This document shows, in pieces, positions 33,171 to 45,330 of a DNA stretch of 64,000 nt. The notes under the pieces are model-generated. The model searched no databases, was not told the origin of the DNA, and was given only the letters and a program-made list of their open reading frames with translations. The stretch lies in assembly GCA_930367205.1 (NCBI GenBank), contig OV884015.1, positions 39,175,288 through 39,239,287 on the forward strand, written 5' to 3'. The DNA comes from Acanthosoma haemorrhoidale. Taxonomy: Eukaryota > Arthropoda > Insecta > Hemiptera > Acanthosomatidae. How positions within the stretch are numbered: the first letter of the stretch is position 1; each line of letters begins with the position of its first letter. A program made the translations under genes and the position numbers.

Positions 33171-36100
33171 CGACTCTTTTGTTAACTGGCGCTTCTCTTG
33201 GTTTCTCAACACAATGCTTAGTAGTTATTTAAGATTTAACGTTGCAATTGTTCCAAAGACGGTAAGCCAAAATTAAATTCAAAGATAACACTTAAAATAC
33301 AGTTTTGTTTATCTAGAACTTAATGACATTTGGTTTGATTCGATAGGTTTATTTGAATTTCTCTTTGTTGTTGAGACTTTCATTTATTTGTTGAATAGGC
33401 GATTTTAATTGAACGAAATAGTTTAACAAATACGATGAAATTTATAATTAAATTATTGTTAAAAGATGTGATTTATTTATGATTACAGTAAAATAAATTT
33501 TCCGGCCTCTTCTAGTCTGTATTCAGGGCGAGAGCACTTTCGGGCAGCTTGTCTGTAATATTTAGGCGCCAACAGCAATTTAGTTTGATTTAGTCATGTG
33601 TCCAAAAAGTACATTGTATTCGCAAATTTTAAATTAAAATTTTTACACACTATACATATTATAGCTTCTTATTCCTGATTGGAGATGTTTTTGCATTACG
33701 TCCCAGTCACGATTTTCTTTCCCCCTCAAACTTTTTGTTTTAGTCACATAATAAAATACTAGATATAAAAGAAATATTAAATAATTTTTTTTCGTTAGGA
33801 GAGGGAGGTAATTCTGATAAATCTGAACAAGCTAATATCAGCAGATATACCTGTTTTCCTTCCCCTCCTAATAATTAATTACGTTTTTAGGAAACTCACG
33901 TGGTTCGAATACTTTGCGTGACTTGAGGAAGCTTAAAACGTTTTGGTTTTCATGATTCCCTTTATTGTATTTAACCAAAAACCAATCAACGTATTTATGG
34001 TGTCTCTGAATAAACATTTAAATCGGTAGATCAATTGAATTACTTTAGTACATCCGCTATTCCCTTCACCATCTGTTTGATAGTAACACCTTTGCAACAG
34101 GCGAGTATAGCCAGAATAATTATATTATAAGAGGTTACTACGTATAAATTATCAAGGGTGAAGTATAATTATAAAAAAGAAAAGTGGTTAAACACGACCA
34201 ATTTAAATCAAGCCAAACTGTTGCAACTTTGAAAGTCCCCATTAGCGTCTCCCAGAGTATTTAGTATTCATTAAGAGCTTCTTCAGAGGTATTATCTTCC
34301 CTAATGGTGGTGACAAAAAAAGAATAACAAGTCTGAAGGGGTTCTCCTTGTACAGCAATTTTCTTAACAAAGAAGTTATGGTTCTGTTCATTCCTAATGA
34401 GGATGATCGCCGTTAGGCTCAGTACTGTGGAGAACATACAAGTAATAACATGTCTATGTCGAAATAAGCACTGTATATTAGTCACATGTATATGTAGATT
34501 TAAATATATAGGTATATCGTTGGTGTACTGACTGCAAAAGTGACCAACTCAAAGATGAAGTAAAATCAGTTAAAGTTCCCAAGTCCTTTATGAGCGTTAA
34601 CTCTGTCTAAGTCGAGATGTGAATTAGCAATATGAAGAACATGTTAAATCCTGTTTTTTTTCTACTAATTGGAACTTTAAAATGCGTCACTTTTATCAGT
34701 ACACCCACCATATACTCAGCGTTTCAATGCCCCAGTGATTTTCACTAAGGGATTTCTGAGAATATGGATTGGAACGGATCATTCTTGATAAGAAAAGTTA
34801 TCAAATACTCAGACAATAATGAATCGTCAAAAAGCCGTTTTGTCTATCATCTTGATAGACCACAGATGTATTTTAGTTGTATTTCCGAGTGTTCTTAATA
34901 AGCGAAAATGACTTATTTAATAACATTGCAACTGCTACCAACAGCAAACTAGCTCAATGCACAAATTTACGAAAATGGGTCGATTTAGACTACTTGTATA
35001 AAATATTGTATGTAGTAATATTAATGCTATTGATATTTACTGTTGGCTGTATGAATATTGATCAGTAAGATCGAGGTGCGTTGCCGCATGATGAGAACGC
35101 AGCTTCATGAAACATGATGCACTCAAAGTAAGTAAATCCTTCTCAAATAGCGAATTATGGATATTTTATATCTTTCATCGGATCGCTTATATTTCGAGCA
35201 TTGTCGACGTACTGGACGGAATTCCCAAGCGAATGGCCAAAAAAAAACTCGATTTTAATTACTTTTTGAATGAAAAATTAACCTATCGTTCAGAAACAAA
35301 ATGGAATTTAGTGTAACTTTTTTTTTAGGTCAAACGGAGATTGACAATTCCCAGGACAGACATAAAGTCAGGCGGAGAGGTGAAAAAATAAGTTTTTGTG
35401 AGATCATCGTTATGAAATTATAAATTAGTTGGCCTTTCTTTCGGAGTTTGCTTAGGTGTAAAATTTAGAGTTGTTAAATACTACAATAATTTGATGTGTG
35501 TTTATAGACACGTATTATCATTTTTTTCGCTTGTTTCTTTTTTTTTTTTTTTTATTCTAGTTCTTATGTTCTCCTTTTATAATTCTGATGAAAATCCATC
35601 AGTGTTATTCAACCTGAAACGATCCGCCAATAAAACGCCACCTCATAAAGGTTTCAGGATTTGAAAAAAAAAAAAACACGGAAACCCTAAAAAAGGAATT
35701 ACCGCAAAATCAGTGGAACTCGCTAGTTAATTTACGCGTGACTTGTCAAGAGGCTTAATCAACTTGTGCCCCTAACCGATGTCAAAGGGACTGTAGAACT
35801 AGGGACCCGCCCGCCCAGCTGTGGACAGACAGGATGTTCTCACAACCTCTACCAGCTGGAGGATATCTTTGTCTATGGAACGTCATCCTGATGCTGACGT
35901 AGGTTTTGTCAACAGTATGTTACTATAAATAATACAGCCGAATAAATACAATTGATAGGTTTTGTCGTCACATCTGTCATTCAATCGCACGAAAATAATT
36001 ATTAATTTTAAACATTTGAGCATCTGGTAATGTACGTAAGAGTAATTGGGTTTGATTGTACCCAATCAATTAAAACATACCATACATATCGCCATAAAAT

Positions 36101-36848
36101 ACAATATAAATTAAAGTTAGCCTGGGAGTAATGACATCTCCCAATGACATGATACCAGTAACCTTGATTTTTACTTATACCTGTTGTAAGAGAGAGCACT
36201 TCCTTGCAATGCAGCGACAATAATATTAAAAAAAAGTGTTGTGAATAATATTTAAACTAGGAAGACCATACACAAAGACATTCATTTTATCAATAAGGGC
36301 CACTAGAAATTACTCATTTAGTTATAGGTTTTTATTTCTTTAGGTTTTCCTACATATAAAAAAGTAGATATTTTAATTTAACAAATTAATTGTATATCAG
36401 TTTAATGAGTCCATGTAACATAAAATTAAATAAAACATATCCCTGTCTCAATAGAAATTCAATAGGTGAAAAAAGGCAATTTGAGACATGTCCAAGTGAA
36501 ATACGATTGGCAAGTGGAATAAAACGGACTGTAATGAAAAATTTCCTTAATTTAACCATGGAATCAATGAACGAACTTAAGTAACATATTAAAAAGGGTT
36601 TTGGAGGATTCTAAGGGATGTGTCACACACAACGATTTGGTGAACTCATTAAAAAAGAGCTTTTTCTTCATTCAGCTAAGCGATAAAAATAGATATGACA
36701 CTTAAAAGGAAACCTTGACCACAAGGTGTATAAAGGTCACACTGCGAAAACAACCCGTTTGTGCAGAAATACCGGCTTAACCTAGAACAAGTATTAACTC
36801 TCAGAATATAAACTAACAAACTGAACTATAATAAATGGACCAATATTC
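33171..36848. other. AT-rich DNA, no gene seen
   Basis: Frames of 60-75 codons at 34261-34485, 34877-35068, 35107-35316 and 36390-36584 have passable composition but no domain, no conserved motif and no supporting context. I do not call them. Poly(T) and poly(A) runs lie near 35537 and 35663. Confidence 0.4.
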
Positions 36849-36859
36849 TGCAAGTCGAT

Positions 36860-37062
36860 CTCGGTAGACTCTCACTACCTTCCTGATTCAACCCGCCTCC
36901 TTTAGGCATTCCACACCCCATATCCTTCTCATACATCCTTCAAATGGGGGACTCCCCTTAGTGAAAGGCACTCATTAGCCCAAAATAATTTTCCTTTATT
37001 TTTCCCACATCCTATTTTTATAAGTTTGAGAGCTAAGAAAAAAAAAAAAAAAAGAAAAAAAA
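36860..37062 (+). mobile_element. Poly(A) retroposon (SINE or truncated LINE), 11-bp TSD
   Basis: It begins CTCGGTAGACTCTCAC and ends in an A-rich tail of about 28 bases (about 37036-37062). It is flanked by perfect 11-bp direct repeats TGCAAGTCGAT (36849-36859 and 37063-37073), the hallmark of target-primed reverse transcription. A minus-strand copy at 58036-58232 starts at the same base, so the 5' end is probably a true end of a SINE of about 175 bp. There is no coding sequence. I see no clear tRNA-like A and B boxes, so the origin of the head is open. A third copy of the 11-mer lies at 37653-37663. Confidence 0.88.
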
Positions 37063-37073
37063 TGCAAGTCGAT

Positions 37074-37652
37074 AAGGCTGGAAGCTGAAGGTGAGCCTCA
37101 TCACCTAGTGTTGTTATGGTTATGACTTTTTAACTACAGATTGAATGTATTTATATTATGCCCTCCTTCGAATGCATCAGTACATCGCAGTACGAGGAGC
37201 AACTTGTAACTCTATAAAAAATTTTTTGCTCATTGTATTATTTTTTGGGGTTTTGAAAACAAAAAACGAGAAAAAAAAAATTAATTTATCCAACGTAGAC
37301 ATATAAAATTTTTTGACTCCCTGCAATACTTAAGAAACCCAGTGTTTAACACGATAACCCCCGCTCCGTTCCCCCATCGATGGCAGGACGCTGTCGCGGC
37401 TGGAACGCTTTACTCTTAGGTTCTAGGTTTAGGTTTTAGTTTGTTAGTTTTTTTTCCCATTTTTTAAACTGAAGGTGAGCCCCATCACCTAGATTTGTAT
37501 TCATGCTATTTCCTATTAACGTCAATCATGATTTATGTAACCCAACCTCCTTCAAATGCATCTGCGCACAGCAGAAAGAGGAGAAAGTTTGTCAATTCTT
37601 TTGTTTATATTTTACATTGTATTAAATTCAAGGGGTTTAGGGGGGGGGGACA
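37074..37652. repeat. Segment with two diverged direct repeats, bounded by the same 11-mer
   Basis: The words GAAGGTGAGC-C-CATCACCTAG and TCCTTC-AATGCATC occur in the same order at about 37088-37172 and 37473-37562, so the segment holds two diverged copies of one sequence about 386 bp apart. TGCAAGTCGAT flanks it on the left (37063-37073) and right (37653-37663). The right end carries a G10 run (37640-37649). The origin is unknown; it may be another retroposon or a tandem duplication. Confidence 0.6.
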
Positions 37653-37663
37653 TGCAAGTCGAT

Positions 37664-38941
37664 ATTTTGTAAGATTCTATTTCCAGACCGCTTATGACAA
37701 ATTCCGATGGAAAACTGCTGAGCACATAATTTGAATTTGTAAACTGCCCTGAACTATTCAATAACGAAAATATCGAAACCAACAGTCACCACGTTTTCTA
37801 ACTTGAGATGAATAATCAAAAAGGGTAATGTTAACCTACTTAAAAGCAACAAAATATACTTTTTACATTCCATAATAATGGGGTTGTTTATCGTTTTGAT
37901 GCTGAATCATGTTCGTTGCTTTCTGTTTACCTGTATAGAACATAATGAAAAAGGTTTACCATTTCGAAAAATAATGGAGATTGCTGATCTCGATATTAAG
38001 CATAAAATAGAGACGACTTTTATCTCTGCTTTTTCATTTTACGCCGCATATTTTCTAACAAACAAAGCAACTTGGAAGCCTTGAAAATAGAGAAAAGAAA
38101 ATGTGATGGAAAAAAATGAATACTAGTGGAAACTTAGCAAGTATATTAGTTCAGATAGGTGGAAGAGAAGCCCAGCCTTCATTGGCCTATAAGGCTTCCC
38201 TACCTTTCAATGGGATAAATCTATTCCAGTTATTAACTGACAATCATATCAAATAATTTCTTCGATTTTTACAGCAACATATTTTTTTATTTTCTCACCC
38301 ATGAAAAGCTAGTGAACTCGGTAATTCGTATTACCAATTGTCCTTTATATTCAATCCCAATATTGTAAATTATATATGCGAAGATTTTGAACGGTAATAA
38401 GAATATCCCAGGGTTCAAGTTCAGACCATGTCATTCTTTTTTAACCAATGAAAAAAAAAAGGCCTCTTAAAAGCTTCTCAGCCGTTGGATTAATTATCAA
38501 AGTTATCTCAATCGCTCTAGGCCTGGCAATATCATCTGAAAATCGACGCCCAATCATTATCGACTAAAACACATCACATCATCTTGTGTGACAATAGTAG
38601 CATATGTAAGTCCACACGTCTGCAGAGAGCCAGGACCCTTTGATATTACATGAATTAATAACATTAATGATGATATGTTGGAAGGCTAATTGAGGGTTAT
38701 TCATAATAATAAATTTAAACCCCTCTTTGGCCAATCCACAATTTAATTATAAGATACTTGAAAATATTGTTGTAGCCACCGAAAGAGCTTGTAACCGTAT
38801 AGACTGTGAGTAGGCCAGATATAGTTGTACATTTATTAATGATGATAATAATACAAATGAAAATAAATAGATAATAAAAATAAATATGCTATTTAACCCA
38901 AATTGATGAATAAATACTTGATGCTCTACATCAATCTCTTT
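37664..38941. other. AT-rich DNA, no gene seen
   Basis: The 68-codon frame at 37878-38084 has no recognisable domain. No family repeat is seen. Confidence 0.4.
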
Positions 38942-39140
38942 CTATGATTCATAAGGGGAGCCCCCTCACTTTTAAACATGTTTACACAATTAATGTATAA
39001 TGTGCATTATACGTTTGTAACAATCAAAAATCGCTATATAAAAATTATTAAAAATTGTATAAAATGTACCCAAGCTTCAGGACATATGACCCACTGTAAA
39101 TAGATTTATGTAGAACTGATTTCAATAATTTATATCAGGT
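38942..39140 (-). repeat. Dispersed repeat family R3, copy 3
   Basis: Inverted relative to copies 1 and 2. It starts at CTATGATTCATAAG, the same terminal boundary as copy 1, passes AAACATGTTTA, TTTGTAACAATCAAAAATCG and a degraded CCTGTAGCTT, and ends near 39140. Confidence 0.65.
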
Positions 39141-41599
39141 TTTAACGAAAAACCTGCCTTGGTTATTTCAGATTTTATTCAGTCTTAACTTTTCATGGAC
39201 AAAACAGTTTTTACTTACATTAATTCATAACTAACTGGTCTATTTATTACTGCTTTGCAAAATACTGGAACTTAGTAAACATTCAAGATCAAGACCCGTG
39301 ACCACACTGAGTGGCTTACACCTGTACAACGTTATTGCGCATCCATGTATGTCTATCTGTTTTTTGCTCTTGGATTGAGTAAAAACAAAAGAAATTGAGT
39401 CTACCCTCGAGCAATCAGACAATTCTTTTCGGCCAACTTGTGGGACCCTTTGGATGATAGGCATCAAGGGGAATCGGCTGGCTGTAAACAGCAAAGAGGG
39501 ATGTGGGATGATAATGAGGGCATAGGAAAAGAGTCTGTAGAATAGAAGGCAGTAAAAAGATAGGGGGGCCTAGCCCCCCCCCCCCAGAGACCCCAGGTAA
39601 TGCAGCCGATATTACCCGTGGCCCCGCATTTTCCTCCCTGTCGTAGAAGATTCGATTCCACTATGGTTACCCGCTCAACCTTTTTCCTTTATAAACTTCT
39701 AGCAGTTTCATTTTCCGAGAATTTTCCTCCTTTCAGGGGTAAGTAAGTGGTGCGATTGACGCAACTTCGTATGAATTTCTTCAAAAGTGAATCGATGCAA
39801 TATGAACTTATGTATATAGAACTAAACGTCTTATAGGAAAGATGCATGAAAAACAAAAATTATTGTTAGTTATTTGTCACACGAAACCCTTTATTATACT
39901 TAACCTTAGAATTCTTACCCTATTCCTTACCACAGTAACTTAATAATAATATGTTTAAGAAATAAATAATCTTGTTTTCCGCAGTTGAAAAATTAAAATT
40001 TTAATTAATTTAGGTACCATTTACTTCAATTATTCTGGGATGTTTCAAGAGAAAGATGTTTCATAGGCATACTTTAAATTGTAACCAGTAAATACAATTT
40101 ACGTCAAAAGCGATACATCTTTTGAAAATCATTTTGATGTTGAGATTACAAACGTGGTCACAAGGTCACACTGTCAGGACAATTAACATTTCCTAACAAT
40201 AATACTATTAAAAGTTTAAAGAAAAAGTAAATTTTTCCAGGAGACATGCCTACAGATAAAACATAAGTATAATTCGTGCATATGAAAAAGTTATGTTTGT
40301 TTTATACCTTTGGCGTATAACCACAAACATCCTATAATGCCCATGGCATAATACCCTTGATGTGTAGAATAGCATGTACTGCTGATGGTATCTCACAGAT
40401 GATTGTTCTGAAAAAAATAAAACGTCGTTTTACTCTGAACCAGAGAAATAAACATTCATCAGCCTGTTTGAATGTTATCCAATCGAACTGGAATTTTAAA
40501 AGTATATTCCGCAATATCTCAGATAGTAAACAAAAACAATTGAACATGCCTAAAGATGTAAAAGTCTGTTCGCAATAAGTGCAGTCATGTACACAATCAC
40601 TATCAGCAGCTTACAGTTACTGTACTTCTTACTTGGGCAGCTTCGGTCCTGGAATTAGTTAGTTATTGTTACACTTAGTTAAAAAAATAATTTGTAATAA
40701 TATTATGACAATGGAGTCTCCAACAGTTTGAACATTTGAGGAAACATAACATAATAAGTGAACTAGTGAAGTTTTAAATAACCCAAGGAACCGCTGGAAG
40801 CTGCTTTGGGGTTTGATAAAACTGTCCAGAGACTTCAGGACATAATACTTTACAGAGCCTAGGAATTTAATCTATTTCTCACTCGGGTCAGTTTAGAAAT
40901 CCATTTTCATGATCTCTAATTGGTTTTGTTAATTTATTATTTTCAATTAAATACAATTTTAGGGTGTATTTCATATTTATAGAATGCCCCTAGTTTCAAC
41001 AAGCATCACACGTTAATATAAAAAAACAAAGCATAAAATTGTTGAAAGTACTCAGATGATTAAAATAAAAATATCAACAATTGTAGGTTAAAACTAATGG
41101 TGTACGATAAAACTAAAAATCGTTTAGCTAGAAATCTAGGAAAACTCAACATTAAATTCTTTACAAACTCAAAATTAAGTGGGTCTTAGACGGGATTGTA
41201 GGTTGTTAAATAATTGGTTATTTAGAGTTTTAATATTGCCGTAAATTTTATTTCTTGTCGAGGTATATTATCATCGTGACTTATCCTTGCAGAAAAATCT
41301 TATAACTTGCTGTGACCATTTTTTCATATTGGTTAGGCATAGATTACTGATTTTTCTGAGTTCACGTTAACCTGGACAGTTAAGGTATTGTAGAATTGGC
41401 GAAACGTAAAGCCGTTTAGGTTGTAATATGGCTTTGTACATCAAATAATTAAGTAAGGGTGTGCAAAAAAGTTAATGGCAAGCTTTAATGATTTTTGAAC
41501 ATTCTGCAATTAAATCATAATCGCTCCAATTAGAAAACTAATTGTACTGAAAGTAATAAAAAGTGTATGTTTCTTTCTCTAGACATCGTGGCTGTATTA
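39141..41599. other. AT-rich DNA, no gene seen
   Basis: A C12 tract lies at 39574-39585 within a GC-richer patch (39540-39625). Frames at 39240-39661 and 40332-40578 overlap on both strands and look like chance frames. Confidence 0.4.
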
Positions 41600-41960
41600 T
41601 GGAATTAACCGTTCCCTGTTTAGGGTGGTTTGTAATTAAAGCCCCCCTGTCCCTAGGTAGGTTGGCAACAATAGCCTAACTTTTTGAGAAGTTTTATGCT
41701 TAACTTCCCCTAGCTAATTCATGTTGGAACAGTGCCTGCTGCTGCAGATAGCTGATGAGATGTAAGGAGCTGTGATGAGTGCGGGTAGAAGATAACTTGG
41801 AAATTCTTCTTACCACCTTTTTGCTAATTAAAAAATTATCGCACCCCCCCCCCCAGACCGCCACTTCTGATTAAAGTAATTCCGCTCCAGTTGCTTAATC
41901 CTACCTCGATAATTACATAGGGCAGAGTAATGAGGAGGGGGCTTCACTATTCATAATTAA
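41600..41960. promoter_or_regulatory. Regulatory-looking island with homeodomain-type words
   Basis: Mixed-composition stretch with TGTAATTAAAGC, GCTAATTC, GCTAATTA and CTGCTGCTGCAGATAGC, and a C11 tract at 41844-41854. There is no open frame. A regulatory role is inference only. Confidence 0.2.
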
Positions 41961-43039
41961 TTATTTTTAACAAGTTTTTTTACGCGTAGTATAATAACTA
42001 AAATAATAAAGTTAGTTCTGGAATATACATTGCAATTTTTTATTTTATTTAATCTATACGCAAGCCAAGTTCATGTAACACTTTTCCATTTACAAATATA
42101 TTATTTTTTACCTCATAGAAGTATTTCGAGACACTTCTATTAAGTTGTTGCCAAATTTCTTGGCCTATGGTGTTTTTAATAAATTAGTACACGTGCCGTG
42201 CATCTTGAATCCCCTATTTTACCCGCTAATCCTAAAATCCTAAAATGATCAAAAATGAATCATGGCTTGCACTATCGATTCATTTGTCAATTGAGGTGTA
42301 TAGATAAAAGTGTAAAATGAAATTTGTAATGTCAATATTATAATGTTCAAGGATGGACTTTCGCACCATAACTAGTATTTCGACATTCACTTTAAAAAAA
42401 AAACACAAAAATTATCGGAAGGTTCGTCTAGTTTGAATTGATGAATGAAAAAAAACAAAATCTCTTTTACTAAATTATTAATAACACTTTTTTTTTTTTT
42501 TAAGTAAGTGTTACCGACTATGCAAGTACAAGAAATTACCAATCATAGTGTAGCCCATTAATGGCTTGAACACCTACAAACCTTTTAACAAACGAACCCT
42601 TGCTACAAAATGAACCCTTTAACAAACGACCCCTAGCCTCCTAGACTCATCGTCAAACCTATGTCTGTATTTGTTGTAGGTTCTAAAAATTAAATCAGTA
42701 TTTAAATTTTCCATGGTAATCTGCAAGCCTAGGACGTCGCGTTACAATTTATTTAAATAATAACCACATTAATTAAGGTTCAGGTAACACGGTCTTGGGT
42801 GGCCACTTGAGCTTACTATTCCTGATTTCAATGTGATCTAATTCCATTTATTAACATAATGTGGTGATTTATTTCTGCCTCTCGCAAATCGACATAGTTC
42901 GCCTATGTCAATCAAACATTGCTTGAATAAGATAAAGCAAGTATCTTTGAAAAGTAGATTATATAGACATCTTATAATGAACTGACTTATTGAAATAAAC
43001 AAATCTTGTAAGTACTGTACAGTCAATCAATAAAGCCCT
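41961..43039. other. AT-rich DNA, no gene seen
   Basis: At about 42583-42640 the words TTTAACAAACGA-CCC and TGCTACAAAATGAACCC form two short imperfect direct copies. Otherwise nothing is recognisable. Confidence 0.4.
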
Positions 43040-43400
43040 TCCACTACCACTCCTCCATCGTACTTAAACTGTGACCATTAAACAAATAATGAGCGAAGAC
43101 AGAGGAAGAAGTGGCTCGTTAGGAGAGATTTCGCTACGGACAATGATGGTTATATCTTGGCTCGAGGGTTTCCTCCCTAGGCCCCACTCAGTTATAAGCA
43201 GTTGAGGGACTTTATGGGGCACCTCTCCCACGTGTTTATTGCTCCTTTGTGCCTGTTAACTCCCTGCTTAAACTGTTCCTTTGTCTATCACAACCCAGGA
43301 AGGCACTATGTACCCACACCCTATCCCACATCACTAATCCTAACGATGTCGCTACAAAATGATCCCTTGTACTATGGTAATAGTTGTTCCACGTTCATGT
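43040..43400. promoter_or_regulatory. GC-richer island with E-box, forkhead and Sox-like words
   Basis: The stretch CCCACGTGTTTATTGCTCC near 43228-43246 joins an E-box (CACGTG) to a forkhead-like TGTTTATT, and is followed by CTTTGT. The 66-codon frame at 43202-43402 is not protein-like. Regulatory function is inference. Confidence 0.25.
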
Positions 43401-44046
43401 AAATTAACAAATCGGCAAAAAAGTATAACCGAAATTTGAATAAAAACTAAAAGGAAATTGGCCGTAATTAATAAAGTCTTGCCTCAAGATTACATGCGGT
43501 GTAATTTATGTACATTTTATGGTTTTTACCGTAGAGCACACAGCCATATACCTGAAAAGAACATCTCCTTTCGTGGTTCACGAAATCCACCTACTTTTTT
43601 TGGGAGTCGTTATGCGGAAAGGGCCCCCCCCCCCAAAAAAAAAAATCTGGGATTGAAGAAAGCATGATAGCAGTGGTTAATAGAACGAAATGCCAGGTGA
43701 TAAGCAGAGATCACCCTTATTAGTGCGGTACCGCTGCAGAACTCGGGCAGATTGACTACCATCCATCGGCAGTCCCATGGGACGGGATAATTCAGGGTTC
43801 GAATTGGAGCACAGAATCCACCAGTGGGGATTGTGCTCATTTTTCTCGTTTTTAAGGTTTGTATAGTTTTGTTCGATATACAAATCGAATAAGTTACTCA
43901 AAAGAGCCCAAAATATTTAATATATTGTATATACATAGAACGAAACACTGCTTCGTATACATAAAAAAAATCTAGTCAAGTCTTGTAAAACATGTGAGTC
44001 ACTACGGACATGAAAGCGATTTTAGTGACTGCTTTAATTGATAAAA
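43401..44046. other. Mixed DNA, unidentified GC-richer patch
   Basis: A C11-A12 junction lies at 43624-43646. A patch at about 43690-43850 is GC-richer and may be an unrecognised repeat; frames on both strands there are short. Confidence 0.35.
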
Positions 44047-44140
44047 TCTGTATGAGTGAATGAAAATTGTCAATATTGTATGAATGAGAACATTTATCAC
44101 AATGCCCAATAAGGCAGATTGTAATTTTATCATAATAAAT
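44047..44140 (+). mobile_element. LINE 3' tail (jockey-like family, copy 3)
   Basis: Shares GTATGAATGAGAACATT, TGCCCAATAAGGCAGATTGT and TTTTATCATAATAAA with the other tails. Only the last 95 bp are present. Confidence 0.7.
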
Positions 44141-44210
44141 TTTATGTATATATATATCAATCGATAAAATATTTCAAACGTTGTAACGACCAATAAATAG
44201 ATATCTTTGG

Positions 44211-44553
44211 TTATAAAACAGTTTTATTGTTTTTCCACAACTTGTAACATCTTCGATGTAATACCGCTTTCGACAGATCTAAGCTGTCATCTTCAGTTAT
44301 CTTTACAATAAAGTAAAAAGTCAAATGATGAAAAATTTTACCTGCTCATATGTAAGCAAACTAATTACTATTATTATACGCAACAATGGTTACTTATTCT
44401 GTTGAGTTTACTAGCTTGTTTACTAAGTTTTTATCATTTGAGTCTTTATTTTATTGTAGAAATAACTAAAGATGACAGCTTAGAGCTGTAGAAAGCGAAT
44501 TGCATTAAATAAGAAGTTATAAGTTGTGTAAAGACAATAAAACTGTGTTATAA
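44211..44553. mobile_element. Fold-back MITE with long inverted arms and TTATAA ends
   Basis: The first about 125 bp and the last about 125 bp are inverted copies of each other. Examples are AACAGTTTTATTG against CACAGTTTTATTG at the tips, and CTAAGCTGTCATCTT in both arms. Mismatches are scattered and the middle is about 90 bp. Both ends are TTATAA, which may be the target duplication. There is no coding sequence. The size, long arms and AT-rich target fit a non-autonomous DNA transposon; the superfamily is uncertain. Confidence 0.85.
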
Positions 44554-44929
44554 TTATACCATTCCACAATCCGGCAGTTATTTTTAATTACGTAAGTAAA
44601 TAAGATATTTTTTGACTACTAAGTAATCTATTAATTACAATTTATTATTTTTCACTGAGCTGTTATTATTTTAATATCAATGATCAAATGTGACTACCAT
44701 GAAAAATATTATACCTCACAAACACTGATGAGTTAAAACTTCCAAAAAAAGTTTCCATTGACAGTTGTAATGATTTGTTTTCTTTTTAGGGACAGTAGAA
44801 TTCGGATGGAGCTAATCAAGATATTCAATTTGATACCCTACTCATAATAGTTTGATTTTAATATTAAGTAATAAATTAATTTATCACATGTAATCGTGTT
44901 ACGTGGAAGCGGCAATTTTTTTGGCAATA

Positions 44930-45330
44930 TCCTTCTGTCTGAAAAATTTCTGTACAGACTAGATCCATGGGGGTGAAAAGATATAATTTCTGACTTGGAC
45001 AAAAATGTATGTATGCTCATGCAGCAGCTTTCCATCCTTAAGTGTTCGAAGTTCGATTCCATTCTGGAGTCAAAGTTGTAGGTAGCGATCCTACAGAATT
45101 TGAAATAATATGGAGAGAAGAGGAAACTCCTCTTTCTGTACCTCCTAATTTCTGTACACAGCAGGAAGTAGAAGACCGAGTTATCAGAAACTTGAAAAAA
45201 ATAATTGAACAAGAAATAGGACGAAAACCTGCCGTGGAATATTTATGAAAAGGGTTAAGAAGACTAGGAAAGAAGGACTGGCCGCTTCAATATTCAAGTG
45301 CCCACTTTTACCCTAACGACGCTGAATAGA
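44930..45330 (+). pseudogene. Decayed protein-coding region, family not recognised
   Basis: Two plus-strand frames in series read as normal protein. The first (about 44937-45055) contains SEKFLYRLDPWG, a stop, then DIISDLDKNVCMLMQQLSIL. The second (45042-45326) contains VKVVGSDPTEFEIIWREEE and TQQEVEDRVIRNLKKIIEQE. It then has a stop at 45246-45248 and continues in the same frame with LGKKDWPLQYSSAHFYPNDA to TAG 45324-45326. Charged, helix-like composition and continuity across the stop argue for an old gene copy with a frameshift near 45045. No initiator ATG or splice pattern is convincing. I do not recognise the family. The 124-codon frame on the other strand is a shadow. Confidence 0.45.

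Noticed and set aside
34877..35316. Two neighbouring frames of 63 and 69 codons
   Set aside because: Different frames, no domain, no shared motif. Expected by chance in AT-rich DNA.
37415..37445. Telomere-like TTAGG words
   Set aside because: Only two or three imperfect copies (TTAGGTTCTAGGTTTAGG), not an array.
44838..45212. 124-codon minus-strand frame, the longest outside the mobile elements
   Set aside because: It is Phe/Tyr/Ser-rich with no domain. The plus-strand frames across the same bases have better protein composition, so it is a shadow.
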